A DNA stretch of 64,000 nt, from positions 248,001 through 312,000 of the forward strand of contig NC_018719.1 of assembly GCF_000303155.1 (NCBI RefSeq), given 5' to 3'. Positions 41,453 to 51,049 of this stretch are shown piece after piece. The position numbers were made by a program, and so were the translations under genes. This DNA is from Candidatus Nitrososphaera gargensis Ga9.2. GTDB taxonomy: Archaea > Thermoproteota > Nitrososphaeria > Nitrososphaerales > Nitrososphaeraceae. The notes below the pieces were generated by a model that was not told the origin of the DNA, ran no database searches, and saw only the letters and a program-made list of their open reading frames with translations. Numbering within the stretch: the first letter of the stretch is position 1; each line of letters starts with the position of its first letter.

Positions 41453-43539
41453 GAGCCTCGACCAACAAAGCCGTATGTGCTATTGTAAACTTTGTCTCTA
41501 AAGTTGATTACTGGACAAACAATCTTTTCTTCGACTGAAAGTCCTTTTAGCCACCATATAGGAACAGATACTGCTAAACTCTTTATCTCTCTAAACAACA
41601 TATTTCTTTCGCCATAATCCAAGGTTTTCATATTCTTTCCCAAAGCCTTTCTTAGAATCGCTATTTTCTCTTTCTCACCCGGGTCTATGCATTCGTGATG
41701 AGGTATTATCAAAGTGGTAAAGCTTTCTCTATATGACATAATTCTCATCAATTCTTCTTCACTGTAGGAAAGGGAGAAAAAGAATTCTAGGATTTCCTCG
41801 AAGGAGCCAAAACTGATCTCTTTATAGACCCTGTCAATCCCTTTCTGAAGCAAATCATATGTATAAATACGATCATACTGATCTATCAACTGCTTTTCAT
41901 TTTCCAATGCACTTCCTTGGAACTTCTCAATTTCATTAAAGGCTTTTAGTTCATCTTGACTATAAGGATAGTACTTCTCATTTTTTATGTCAGGTCGGAA
42001 GATAAGAACATTCGTTTCGTTTATCCTTCCACCATATCTGTTAACTCTCCCAAACCTTTGGATTAGGGAAGGAACTGGTGACAATTCTGTCATCATAAAA
42101 TCGTAAGACACGTCAAGGGAAACTTCACACACTTGGGTAGCGATCAGTACATGGGGATTACGTTTCAATTCCTCTATCTTTTTCTCTTTGTAAACCCTAT
42201 CTCTATACATAAATCTCCCATGCAAAAGAACATATGGTTTCTTCATTTCATCAAGTTTTCTGGCAACCGCCACAGCTTTTTCTACCGTGTTTGCAATGAT
42301 TAACACCTTCTTGCTTGACAAGCTATTAACATAATCAAGGTGTTTTTCGATATCGTCATTCTTATACTCAAACATTATCCTTCTTTTTCTCCTGAATCCT
42401 TCATCAAAATTTAACCAGCAATCGTCGCCTAGTCTAAGTTCTTTGCTCAGATACCCTTTCAGTGCCGAAGAAAATGTGGCTGACATTGCAAGAAACTTTA
42501 GATTATAAACTTGCCTGTACTTCTTTAGAAAGTAAACAAGTATTGTGAGCATTAATGGATTCAACAGATGAATTTCATCAAGCACAATACCCGCATTTCT
42601 AAACATAACTCTTTTTCTATAATATTTGCCATTTTGTAAGAAGGAAAGTAGAAACTGATCTATCGTAGTTATAATATATGGGCAAAGGAAATATTCTGTG
42701 AGTAAAGTATTACCTACCAAATCGAGATCTTCGCTTGCTCCTGAGCTAGGCTCTTCGATATAAGCATCGTAAAAGTAAAAATACTTACGAGCTTTCTCTC
42801 CGACCTCCTTGTTTAGCTTCTCGTAAAATTGATTTATTGCAGATATAGTTGGAAATAGGTAAAAGATCTTACTGGCGTTCTTGTTCATGAAGAAGATCAG
42901 AGATGCACTGGTTTTTCCCCATCCAGTATATGCCTTCAACATTCCAAAAGACGGCAAGCTTGATAATCTTAGTTGTTCATTCCATCGAGCATCAACTGAT
43001 CCTATTATTCTCTTGACAATGCCTTCGTTTACCTCTGGTAGTTCCATCTTAAAGCGCTGTAGATTAGATGCTGATAATGCATCTGCGACCTTAAAGAGTC
43101 CGAATGTATCGATCAAATTAACCCTATGGTCAAAATCTAATTCCTTTATTCTCTTTTCAATAATTCTCCGTTCAATGAATGGTTTTACACCATTGTAGTC
43201 TCTTATTACATCACCTAACGACCCATGATGTTTAAAGATAAGATACCAAAGAATATTGGTAAGTTTCGTATCTTCCTTGAAATAGCATTTGTTATCAATA
43301 CAATACCTTACCGATAGAGGAGAATGCGGCGGATTCTTATCATTATTGATACTCCATTTGTTAGACCTTTTGCCATAATCGTGATATTCTGCTAGATAAT
43401 CAAGAATTTCATGGTATTCTTTGTTAAGACCATAGAAGTCAAGGAGGTCTTTTCCTAGAGCTTTGACTTCATTTATATGAGTTAAAAGAGTCTTTCCTTG
43501 ATGAGATAACTTCTGATCCAGTTCAGACCATTCATACAT
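41449..43539 (-). CDS. cas3: CRISPR Cas3 helicase-nuclease (HD + DExH, 696 aa)
   Basis: N-terminal HD nuclease: H21 and H53-D54 in EYHDYGKRSNKW, with further His in FKHHGSLGD. Helicase core: Walker A YTGWGKTSASL, DEIH box in IVLDEIHLL, motif III SATF, and motif VI LIQRFGRVNRYGG. HD and helicase are fused in one chain, as in I-B/I-C/I-E, not split as in most I-A systems. It unwinds and degrades target DNA after Cascade recruitment. Confidence 0.92.
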   Translation of the reverse strand: MYEWSELDQKLSHQGKTLLTHINEVKALGKDLLDFYGLNKEYHEILDYLAEYHDYGKRSNKWSINNDKNPPHSPLSVRYCIDNKCYFKEDTKLTNILWYLIFKHHGSLGDVIRDYNGVKPFIERRIIEKRIKELDFDHRVNLIDTFGLFKVADALSASNLQRFKMELPEVNEGIVKRIIGSVDARWNEQLRLSSLPSFGMLKAYTGWGKTSASLIFFMNKNASKIFYLFPTISAINQFYEKLNKEVGEKARKYFYFYDAYIEEPSSGASEDLDLVGNTLLTEYFLCPYIITTIDQFLLSFLQNGKYYRKRVMFRNAGIVLDEIHLLNPLMLTILVYFLKKYRQVYNLKFLAMSATFSSALKGYLSKELRLGDDCWLNFDEGFRRKRRIMFEYKNDDIEKHLDYVNSLSSKKVLIIANTVEKAVAVARKLDEMKKPYVLLHGRFMYRDRVYKEKKIEELKRNPHVLIATQVCEVSLDVSYDFMMTELSPVPSLIQRFGRVNRYGGRINETNVLIFRPDIKNEKYYPYSQDELKAFNEIEKFQGSALENEKQLIDQYDRIYTYDLLQKGIDRVYKEISFGSFEEILEFFFSLSYSEEELMRIMSYRESFTTLIIPHHECIDPGEKEKIAILRKALGKNMKTLDYGERNMLFREIKSLAVSVPIWWLKGLSVEEKIVCPVINFRDKVYNSTYGFVGRGS

Positions 43540-44217
43540 CTAGTTCCTATCTCCTGTCAGATAAAAGTCATGGAGACTGTAGAGTCCAATACCATAAGCT
43601 TTGACGCATGAAACTGTTCTTGATAATTTCAAACTGCCATCTAGAATAAAATGAAAGTTTGGACTTGCGTCTAGTTTATGCATCACTGGCAAAATCTGAA
43701 TCTCTGTTTTACCGTCAGACTTAATTTCGTCAACCCAAGACGAAGGAGCATAATTGTTTACTATATCGCAATTTTCAACATCTACTAAATTACTATGTAC
43801 TTGGAAATCCTTTACAAAGAAATCATTCTGGCCGCCGTATGGCAGATATTCAACTTGGCGACTTAATTTTTCCATGAATACTTCTAATCTATTTACGCTA
43901 CCTGACATTGCAATAACGTATGTTGGCTCATTTACGATCAAAGTCTTTGCAACTCCTATTGTTGGATTTGATGGTTTATCTTGAAAGAATGTCACATTTT
44001 CACCTACAATTCCCTTGTACCGCTTGATAGCCGCACCAAAAAGGATATCATGAAATTCTTGATGCAGATTGTTTCTCGAAATTCCTAGCATTGCACCAAA
44101 AATTCCGGCTACAGATGTGGGAAGTGGTATTAGATAGCTCTGTCTGAAGCCTTTTGTATAATGTACTTTAAAAAGGGCTTCAAAAAAAGAGACCTCTACA
44201 ACAAGCGCCTTTATCAT
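43540..44217 (-). CDS. cas5: CRISPR Cas5 (225 aa)
   Basis: The N-terminal RAMP-like segment (IKALVVEVSFFEALFKVHYT, then SYLIPLPTSVAGIFGAMLG) is typical of Cas5, which caps the 5' handle of crRNA in Cascade. It overlaps neither neighbour but is 2 bp from cas7 and adjoins cas3. Length is normal for Cas5t/a. Confidence 0.85.
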   Translation of the reverse strand: MIKALVVEVSFFEALFKVHYTKGFRQSYLIPLPTSVAGIFGAMLGISRNNLHQEFHDILFGAAIKRYKGIVGENVTFFQDKPSNPTIGVAKTLIVNEPTYVIAMSGSVNRLEVFMEKLSRQVEYLPYGGQNDFFVKDFQVHSNLVDVENCDIVNNYAPSSWVDEIKSDGKTEIQILPVMHKLDASPNFHFILDGSLKLSRTVSCVKAYGIGLYSLHDFYLTGDRN

Positions 44218-44219
44218 AG

Positions 44220-45122
44220 CTATTGCAAGAAGCTGATAATTCTGCCTATTGCATCGCTCAAAGAAGGAGAGCTGAACCCATTAACTGGTTTATCTAATGC
44301 ATTATGGTAATCAATCAGATAGGCTTCTTTTATGTTGTTTCTTATTTCGGGTCTTGACATCATCAGGTTTAACATATCTATACTGAGCATAATCGTTTTG
44401 TCATTGACATAATCAAGATATTGGTATATTGGCAAGGGTCCCCTTTCTGAAAGGGTTACAAGAGATACGTAGTACTCTGGTATGTTTAACGAGTTAGTTC
44501 GCCTCGGCAATACATAAGTTGGTGTCAAGAGGATTTCAAGAAAATCCTTTATTCGTTTGTTTCTTTCTTCACGTTTTAATTCCCATTCTTTTTTCTCATC
44601 GCTACTTTTCAAACCTACGTATTCGTAAATCAAACAGTTTAGCCTTCCGATAAACTCTGCGACTTCTATCTCAAATGGAACAGGATTTTCTCCGTCTCCA
44701 TCTGTCCTAGGGAACCTCGCAGCAAATTCTGATTTAATTGGTGTATTGCGCAATGATTTTAGATATGAAATCGCAATAGGCGCTTGCCTTCTTAAAGCAA
44801 TTACGCCCTTCTTCTGCCCTTCCTCTTTCTTAGGTGCATGCATGTACCCAAAAAGATCATTATCAATATACTTCACAGGATTTCCACTATCTAATAATTG
44901 ATCACCTTTCTTTTGGTAAGGATCGATATCGTACGATCTTTGTCGCAGAGCCTCTCGTATAGCAAATTTTATGGCCCTTGCGGATACGAATGGTAAAACT
45001 TCACCGTCAGAGGAATACATTTTTTTCAAGGTAGCTCTGTTCCCTATGACCTCATCTGCATTGACGTTTCCAACAATTTTTGCTAATATTGAAATTTGTA
45101 CGACCTTGCCCATAATACTCAC
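44220..45122 (-). CDS. cas7: CRISPR Cas7, DevR/Cst2-like backbone (300 aa)
   Basis: RAMP fold starting VVQISILAKIVGNVNADEV, the FVSARAIKFAIREAL helix and NDLFGYMHA are characteristic of the Cst2/DevR group of Cas7, used in I-B and I-A loci. It forms the crRNA-coating backbone. ATG overlaps the upstream small gene by 4 bp. Confidence 0.85.
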   Translation of the reverse strand: MSIMGKVVQISILAKIVGNVNADEVIGNRATLKKMYSSDGEVLPFVSARAIKFAIREALRQRSYDIDPYQKKGDQLLDSGNPVKYIDNDLFGYMHAPKKEEGQKKGVIALRRQAPIAISYLKSLRNTPIKSEFAARFPRTDGDGENPVPFEIEVAEFIGRLNCLIYEYVGLKSSDEKKEWELKREERNKRIKDFLEILLTPTYVLPRRTNSLNIPEYYVSLVTLSERGPLPIYQYLDYVNDKTIMLSIDMLNLMMSRPEIRNNIKEAYLIDYHNALDKPVNGFSSPSLSDAIGRIISFLQ

Positions 45123-45442
45123 TCTCTTAAGGACAAGGCTCCTAATAGACCGCCAAGAACTGAGGACTTCATGTAATAGAACTTATCAGCAAACCAGTTT
45201 TGTTCAAACAGCAAGCCATGCATACTAACGTCAAGATTTATGTTTCGATTTGTACGATAATCAGTTATTTGATTTGCAAGTTTTTCAAGAAACCTGCCGG
45301 GAGTTTCCTCTGCTCTTATTTCGAATATCAGTTTTCTCAATAACTCTTCATCTTTTTTCTTTATATTCATGCCAATACTGAAGGCCCATGAATAGAGCGT
45401 ATCATACATCTCGTTATAATGTATAATTGTTATATTTAACAA
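45119..45442 (-). CDS. Small effector subunit candidate (Cas11/Csa5-like, 107 aa)
   Basis: An all-helical 107-aa protein between cas6 and cas7, with a C-terminus (ADKFYYMKSSVLGGLLGALS) that resembles the end of Cas8/small-subunit helical domains. In type I-A loci csa5 precedes cas7 in just this place. Assignment rests on size, helicity and position. Confidence 0.55.
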   Translation of the reverse strand: MLNITIIHYNEMYDTLYSWAFSIGMNIKKKDEELLRKLIFEIRAEETPGRFLEKLANQITDYRTNRNINLDVSMHGLLFEQNWFADKFYYMKSSVLGGLLGALSLRE

Positions 45443-45465
45443 TTTTTCAGAAATATTGAAAGCTT

Positions 45466-46248
45466 TTAAGCGGAAAGCTTTACCACACCAAATCCTGCAG
45501 TTCTCTCCATTCCAACATTTGAATATTCTGCAAACTTGGCAAGCTTGTTTGTAATCAGGCGAAACTGCGGATTTTCGCTACTGTCATCTATCCTATAAGC
45601 GCACCATCCGGTGAACCCTATCTTCAGGGTCTTTCCTGCCGTGACGGTAAGCGTATGCAGGTCATAAGCCGAGACTGTCACATTCTTTTCCATCCATTCT
45701 TTATACTTTTCAAAGACCTTCTTGCCAAATTTCTCAGGCATGCACGAATCCCATGCTCTCATAAGGTTAGGAAATACCGATAGCGGCTCTGGGAATACCT
45801 GATCAAACTTGGAGCCTATCTTTGCCAAATGAGTTGGAGTCTCAAAATAAAGCCTAAAAAGCTTGGAGTCCTGCACCTTTGTAAAATCTTCGGACTTGAT
45901 AGTCAGTGAAGACACTTTAAAGGCCGTATCATAGATCATCAGGCTCTCATTGGATGAAAAATAGTCAATTGCGCTCTTTGCTATTCTGTCATCGAGGAAC
46001 CGGATTTTGAAAATGCATGGAGTCGATGCATCGAGCTGGTAGCCGTCTGCAAGCTTTTTTGTTGACCTAAAGTACAGAGGAGTAACAGAATACGGCTTGA
46101 TGGCGTTTGGCTCGTGCAGGTCCTGCGAAAGCGCAGGGTCTACCCTGTTTAGAATGTGCAGAGCTAGACCCCTTGCTACGTAGCCTGTGAAAAGAGGCAT
46201 CTTGACACTCTTTTCAGCAAATGTCTTTACTTCAAGCTCTGTAACCAA
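45466..46248 (-). CDS. cas6: CRISPR Cas6 endoribonuclease (260 aa)
   Basis: Two ferredoxin-like halves ending in the Gly-rich loop NVGMERTAGFGVVKL, the family signature for repeat RNA binding. It cuts the pre-crRNA at the repeat stem. TTG start at 46248 follows a TATA-like ATATAT at about -30. First gene of the leftward effector operon. Confidence 0.87.
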   Translation of the reverse strand: MVTELEVKTFAEKSVKMPLFTGYVARGLALHILNRVDPALSQDLHEPNAIKPYSVTPLYFRSTKKLADGYQLDASTPCIFKIRFLDDRIAKSAIDYFSSNESLMIYDTAFKVSSLTIKSEDFTKVQDSKLFRLYFETPTHLAKIGSKFDQVFPEPLSVFPNLMRAWDSCMPEKFGKKVFEKYKEWMEKNVTVSAYDLHTLTVTAGKTLKIGFTGWCAYRIDDSSENPQFRLITNKLAKFAEYSNVGMERTAGFGVVKLSA

Positions 46249-46260
46249 TAAATCAGTAAT

Positions 46261-46283
46261 AGTATCAAGGATACTGATATATT
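46261..46283 (-). promoter_or_regulatory. Effector operon promoter with inverted repeat
   Basis: AGTATC-AAG-GATACT (46261-46275) is a perfect 6-bp inverted repeat adjoining a minus-strand TATA-like CAATATATC (about 46276-46284). A repressor bound here would cover the promoter of cas6-cas8. Confidence 0.5.
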
Positions 46284-46312
46284 GTTACCCCTAAACAGAC
46301 TGTCTCTTGTTA

Positions 46313-46464
46313 TTAAGCAGAAGCCGACAAGTCCCACTTATCTTCGATGATATTCTTTTCTTCGGTAGTAATATCATATAGTCTGTAAACTAGCTTGTCA
46401 ATTTCGGTATCAAGTTCTTTATTTCCTTCTCTACTCTTGCCCTCATCTGTTCTTTTATCGCCAT
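46313..46464 (-). pseudogene. C-terminal fragment of a type IIG/Eco57I-like restriction-methyltransferase
   Basis: The minus strand reads EQMRARVEKEIK, a one-base shift, then ELDTEIDKLVYRLYDITTEE ending IIEDKWDLSASA. The pattern EIDxLVYxLYxLTxEE is the conserved tail of Eco57I/BREX-type methyltransferases. The rest of the gene is missing. Confidence 0.5.
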
Positions 46465-46526
46465 TTGCTCAGTTGCTGGTTTAACATTAGCATTCTATCA
46501 ACTTTGCATATCGTAATCCACATCCT

Positions 46527-46766
46527 CTACTTGAGCGAGTTTAATTCTCTCTTCATGAGCTCGGTATCTGCCATCAATTTGGGTCGGTTCCTTTCAAATC
46601 TAGCTTGTAGTTTTTGAAAAGCTAGGAGTTGTCTCCTGAATTTAGCTTTCAGCTTTTCATCTACGGTTTTATCAATTTCTGCTTGTATGGTAGATATCAT
46701 AGTTCTGAAGAATTCTGGTTGTTCCTTTACAAATTGCTCCCGTTTTTCTATAATCTTTTCAACCAC
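46527..46766 (-). CDS. Helical hypothetical protein (79 aa)
   Basis: Highly charged, entirely helical (KIIEKREQFVKEQPEFFRTM, IDKTVDEKLKAKFRRQL). GTG 46766 start; the frame also extends upstream without a proper start codon. It lies 49 bp from the HTH gene upstream on the same strand and may be its operon partner. Function unknown. Confidence 0.5.
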   Translation of the reverse strand: MVEKIIEKREQFVKEQPEFFRTMISTIQAEIDKTVDEKLKAKFRRQLLAFQKLQARFERNRPKLMADTELMKRELNSLK

Positions 46767-46815
46767 TTCAGCCCATGATGGCTCGTCATCTTTTTTCTTA
46801 ATCGTCGTTTGCTAG

Positions 46816-47439
46816 TCACCCCTCCCAAGTCTCCCTTGTTATCTTGTCGATATTCTTCCTGGTCTTTTCCGAGATTCTAACTAACTCGAATAGCTGAGTC
46901 ACGCGCAAGTCGTCAATCTTTTCCTCTGCTGCCCACTTGTTGATAGTCTTTCTTATTGCATCCCAGAAAGCTGTCCTGTTGTACTCCATCCTTGCAGCTG
47001 AAGCCAATAGCTTCAGGTCAATGTCAGCGACCATTCGCTCGATTGCAAGCTGCTGATCGATTTCTCCTGCTTTTTTCAAGTATGACAAAAGTCGGGCCCT
47101 CTGTGCTTCTAGCCTGTCGACCTGCTTGGCGTAATTGTCTTCGAAGTTGATCCCTTCGCGGTCCTTGCCAATCTCCCTATAGAGAACAAAGATGTCGTTA
47201 CGAATAGTGTTCTTGTCCACCTTCATCTGATCAGCTATGGCAGCCACAGGAAGGCCGCTCTCAAAGTGAAGACGATAGACTTCTTTGCGTCTTTTTGCAA
47301 TTTCTGACTTATTATGAGGTTTTGATTTCTGCCTCAGTTTGCCAAGATTTGTTATCATCTTTTTGTTTTCTTCAATAAATTCTGGGTTTATGTCAAGGCC
47401 GCCAAAGTAATCCTGTTCTTGTTCAGGACTTCCCTCCAT
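46816..47439 (-). CDS. HTH protein (207 aa)
   Basis: Residues about 45-85 (NKSEIAKRRKEVYRLHFESG, LPVAAIADQMKVDKNTIRND) form a helix-turn-helix like those of resolvases or terminase small subunits; the rest is a long helical domain. It reads into the 79-aa helical gene. It lies in a mobile-element-rich area and may be a leftover regulator of an element; no catalytic residue is seen. Confidence 0.6.
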   Translation of the reverse strand: MEGSPEQEQDYFGGLDINPEFIEENKKMITNLGKLRQKSKPHNKSEIAKRRKEVYRLHFESGLPVAAIADQMKVDKNTIRNDIFVLYREIGKDREGINFEDNYAKQVDRLEAQRARLLSYLKKAGEIDQQLAIERMVADIDLKLLASAARMEYNRTAFWDAIRKTINKWAAEEKIDDLRVTQLFELVRISEKTRKNIDKITRETWEG

Positions 47440-48456
47440 TCATCTACTCCTCCACCAGTACCACGAATATTGTACATGCATATAAGGTAGGATACACTAA
47501 GGGGAGAGGGAGTCCACTCCAGTTCAATCAGTGCCAGATATTGTTGAACGAGTTTCAATCAAAGCAAACTAAATCTGGAGCCCCTTGAAAAACTCCGGAA
47601 TCTTTTTTGCAGCTCCTCGAGACTGTCCGTTGCTTTCTTACTTGATACTACTCCATCTCACCACTCTTTGGATACAGCGCGTCCCACAATTTCAGGGGAA
47701 ACCGTTAACTTGTACTGCGTACCGTACCCATGTCTTCCTTTGGAGCTAGTTTGAGAGAGATAGCACAAGCCCCGTATTCTCTAGCTCGACTAAAAGCTCA
47801 GATACCCTTCGATAAGTTAAAGCTCAGGTTCCTTCTTGAACAAGATTACAATATCGATCATACAGTGAGGAGGTAGAGTGCCAATCCTCTCCGTTCACAT
47901 ACGTATCTTTTGCTATTGCAGCCGCAACAAGTCTAAAGTGGTAAGAAGCTGTAGATAGTACCAAGCTTATTCTGTCCTTTTGCAGTTGCTCAGCTGCTCT
48001 ATCCACATGTTTCTTTTCTATTGCCTCACTTTTTGAAGAGGCGATCTCCGCAGCTACTCTCAACAAGTCGATGGCCCTTCTCGCATCGCCATGCTCTGAC
48101 GAGCTCATTTCTGCGCAATATTCCAATACAGTCGGATCTACTGGCTTTGAAAACGCTGCTGATGCCCTGTCATTCAGTATTTGCAGCACATCCTTTTTCG
48201 TATAAGCGTTGAAGAATATCTCCGAAGATCCGATCCTTGACCTTACCCTGTCGTCTTTCTCGTAATCCGACATTACATTGTTAGAAATAGCAACAATAGA
48301 CACAAGATGCCCCTGCTCTCTCAGCTTTTCTTCCATCACCAATAATTTGTAAATGAAATCAGAGGGCTTGCCGCGCCTATCATAAAATAAGACGTCGAAT
48401 TCGTCCAGCGCCAGCACAAAGAGCTTGTTTTTTGTCCCTATCAATTTAGACATAAT

Positions 48457-49785
48457 CAGTACTTGGCAATAACGAGTTTGTGAGCAGCTTTTTAGTCGAT
48501 TGTTGAAGGGCGTCCCTGGCAACAGCTAAAGCTGCCACCAGAGACGCATGGTTTGTGAGAACCCTGCCAATCCAGTGCGGTACATTTACCCAAGAACCTA
48601 CCGACAAACATTTTTTGACACATGAGAGAGTACTTGGTAATGCAGTAAACGTACTGCTGCCAGTCTTCAGGCCAGCCGATTTCAGAAAAAGGCGGTATTC
48701 AGTAGTCGATATAGCAAATTCTGTGGTCTATGCCTGTACCGGTGGGACATCCATAACACAAGCCTGCTGTACTCTGGCCAGCACCCCGTCCAGGAGGGAT
48801 GTCCAGTACCACGTGTCCAAGATTGACATTTCGTGGATTCAGTCGGCCGCCAACAGGCTGCTGCAGAAAAGGGTGGCGGAGACCCTGCACAATCGAGCTG
48901 TCGACATAGCCATCGACATGACAGACGTTCCCTACCACGGCGAGCCTGAGAATGAGGGGGATGTCAGACGCGGCAGGGCCAGGAGCGGCACGACCCACTT
49001 TTTCACGTACGCCAGCGCCTACGTGATGCTCCATGGAAGGAGGTTCACCTTGGCCACCAGGTACATCCGGGAGGGGGAAGCACTGGTTGGAGTAGTCAGG
49101 TACCTGCTTGCAGAGGTACAGAAGGCGAGCATCGTGATAAAATGCCTGTTCCTTGACAAGGGGTTCTTTACAGCAGCTGTAATGAGCTACCTCAATTCCA
49201 TGCGTATCCCGTACATCATAGCCGCTTTTCCAAGAGGCAGGAAAGGCGGCACGTTATCCAGACTGACCCGGAAAAGAAGGGATAGTTTCGTCGTACCGGA
49301 CTGCGAAATGACAGATTCTGCCACCGGCGAGAAATGCACATTCAGGCTGTATGCCGTTGCCAAATACCGGAAGAAAAGGTACAGGAAGAAACGCGGCGTC
49401 CAGTACATGTACTATGCCGCAGGCCTTGTCAATATCCCGGTAGGGCGGATGTTTGACGAGTACCGGAGGAGATTTGGCATAGAATCGTCATACAGGGCGA
49501 TGGGAAAGAGCAGGGCCAGGACGTCATCCAGGAGTCCAGCACTGCGCTTCCTCTATGTTCTGGCATCGCTTGTTATACAGAATGAGTGGGTGTACATCAA
49601 GTGGCAGTACCTCAGCAAGGCGACGCGCGGAAGGTACGGGAGAAGATACGATGCAGAATTTACGTACTTTCATATGCTGCTTTTTCTGCGGCTGGGACTG
49701 GAGCAGAAATACGGCGCGGTGTACTCGGTACAGATCAAAAACAGCAGGTCAGTTATAATTGATGGTGGCTAATTGCCAGGTACTG
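48457..49785 (+). mobile_element. ISH3-like insertion sequence (1,329 bp)
   Basis: Inverted ends CAGTACTTGGCAATAA (left) and CAGTACCTGGCAATTA (right, complement) match at 14 of 16 positions. The flanks repeat ATAAT at 48452-48456 and 49786-49790, a 5-bp target duplication as reported for ISH3 elements. It disrupts the orc1/cdc6 paralogue. Confidence 0.88.
48555..49772 (+). CDS. ISH3-like DDE transposase (405 aa)
   Basis: Candidate catalytic triad: D in AIDMTDVPYHG (about residue 118), D in CLFLDKGFF (about 198) and E in RRFGIESSYR (about 316). The DEYRRRFGIE region is the Y-x2-R-x3-E-x-E-like box of IS4/ISH3 transposases. The gene fills the element and appears intact, so the element may be active. 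Confidence 0.82.
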   Translation: MRTLPIQCGTFTQEPTDKHFLTHERVLGNAVNVLLPVFRPADFRKRRYSVVDIANSVVYACTGGTSITQACCTLASTPSRRDVQYHVSKIDISWIQSAANRLLQKRVAETLHNRAVDIAIDMTDVPYHGEPENEGDVRRGRARSGTTHFFTYASAYVMLHGRRFTLATRYIREGEALVGVVRYLLAEVQKASIVIKCLFLDKGFFTAAVMSYLNSMRIPYIIAAFPRGRKGGTLSRLTRKRRDSFVVPDCEMTDSATGEKCTFRLYAVAKYRKKRYRKKRGVQYMYYAAGLVNIPVGRMFDEYRRRFGIESSYRAMGKSRARTSSRSPALRFLYVLASLVIQNEWVYIKWQYLSKATRGRYGRRYDAEFTYFHMLLFLRLGLEQKYGAVYSVQIKNSRSVIIDGG

Positions 49786-50210
49786 ATAATAGCATTTTGA
49801 ATCTTTTCGACCGTCAGGTTGATCCCTTGGGCGCTTTTCAAGTTAGGCTCGCCAAGCTCTGCCAAGATCAAATTAGCGCAGCCAAACACGGTTCTAGCTT
49901 TACGAAGGTTTACAAAGCAGTGCGACACGCCATCCAAGTTTTCGCAAACAAACTTTACAATGGTTGACTTGCCCGATCCACTTCTCCCATAAACCGAGAT
50001 AAAGGGCACAACAAACCCTTGCTTGTATGTTACTAGAAAGCCTACAAGCTCTTTCACCCGGTCACTCCTTCCAATTATTTTTGAAGGAAAAGTTAGTGTG
50101 TCTAGGTATACCTTCTTGACAAAGAGCGAATTCTCCTTTTCAACCTCGGAAACAATTCTATCGAGTTCGTTCTTGTCCATCTGGCACTTATATTTTCCAC
50201 TGGAAACGCA

Positions 50211-50919
50211 GGCTCCGTTAACTTAACCGCCATCCCTGGCCAGGAATGTAATAAATCGCATTCTGTCTGCTCCCGCATGCAAATACAGCATGAATAACCT
50301 GAGCCAGTTCCACACATGCTGCCTGTTGCAATTCTCTTTCCTGCATGGAAAATGGTCATCAAAACACACTCAGTCCTGTCCTTGATATGCTGTACAAATC
50401 GTTCCATGATGTTCTTCAGCTCTGTGCCATATACATAATGGCGTAGCCTGAGCCACCTGCATGCGTCGTTGTACCATCTGGCACCATCTGTGAATATTGG
50501 CTTCCTTCCATACCTATTTTGCAACTGCTTGAAGAACCGGTAGCATACAAACAATGTTCTCTCACGGGACAGATGCATCATCAAACATGTGTTGATAGCA
50601 GGTTCATATGCAATCCACAACCAATAGTCAATACCATCTATCTGCAATAGCGTTTCGTCAACAAATATCGCCCCGACCAGCCGTCTGTCTGTCCGAAACC
50701 TGTCTGCAAGGCTGGAATATTTCTGAACCCATTTCCAAATCGATACATGACTGCGCTTCCTGATTGGCGATAGCGATCTGGCTGCCAGCCTAAAGCTCCT
50801 AGAATTAAAATACAAGTACATCCCATATCTGATTATATCTGGGTCTGTCCTCTTTCTCATATGGCAATGGAAAGCTAGGACGGTCCTAGCTATACAGATT
50901 ACCCTAAGTTAACAGCGCC
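50211..50919 (-). mobile_element. IS6-like insertion sequence (709 bp)
   Basis: Terminal inverted repeats GGCTCCGTTAACTTA (50211) and GGCGCTGTTAACTTA (complement of 50905-50919) match at 13 of 15 bases. The 8-bp direct repeat GAAACGCA at 50203-50210 and 50920-50927 is the target duplication typical of IS6. It sits 31 bp upstream of the orc1/cdc6 pseudogene start. Confidence 0.88.
50223..50860 (-). pseudogene. IS6-like transposase with a frameshift
   Basis: D in VDETLLQIDG, D in FTDGARWY and E in ELKNIMERFVQHIK give the DDE triad and its helix. Near 50363 one base too many shifts the frame: the intact continuation (ECFDDHFPCRKENCNRQHVW, then LRLFMLYLHAG) is found one frame over and ends at 50223. 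The element is likely immobile on its own, unless the shift is programmed. Confidence 0.8.
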
Positions 50920-51049
50920 GAAACGCATATATAAATAATCTTTGTTGCCATGTTAATAATTTGATTTTCACTCAATAATAATTGCATTTTCTACAAAATT
51001 AATGCGGGGGGCCAACAATCCGCTTAAATATTAATTCTGAGCAATCATC

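Larger units (their letters stand above)
47658..50180 (-). pseudogene. orc1/cdc6 replication initiator paralogue, broken by an IS and stops
   Basis: N-terminal part 50180-49786 has Walker A YGRSGSGKST and the C-terminal part 48456-47824 has Walker B LALDEFDVLF and AAA+ sensor regions. Removing 48457-49785 and one ATAAT copy joins NAI to MSKLIG in frame (341 codons). After the TGA at 47824 the winged-helix domain still reads ALTYRRVSELLVELE and, one frame over, SKGRHGYGTQYKL, so it also carried a stop and a frameshift. A dead paralogue of the archaeal origin-binding protein. Confidence 0.85.
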
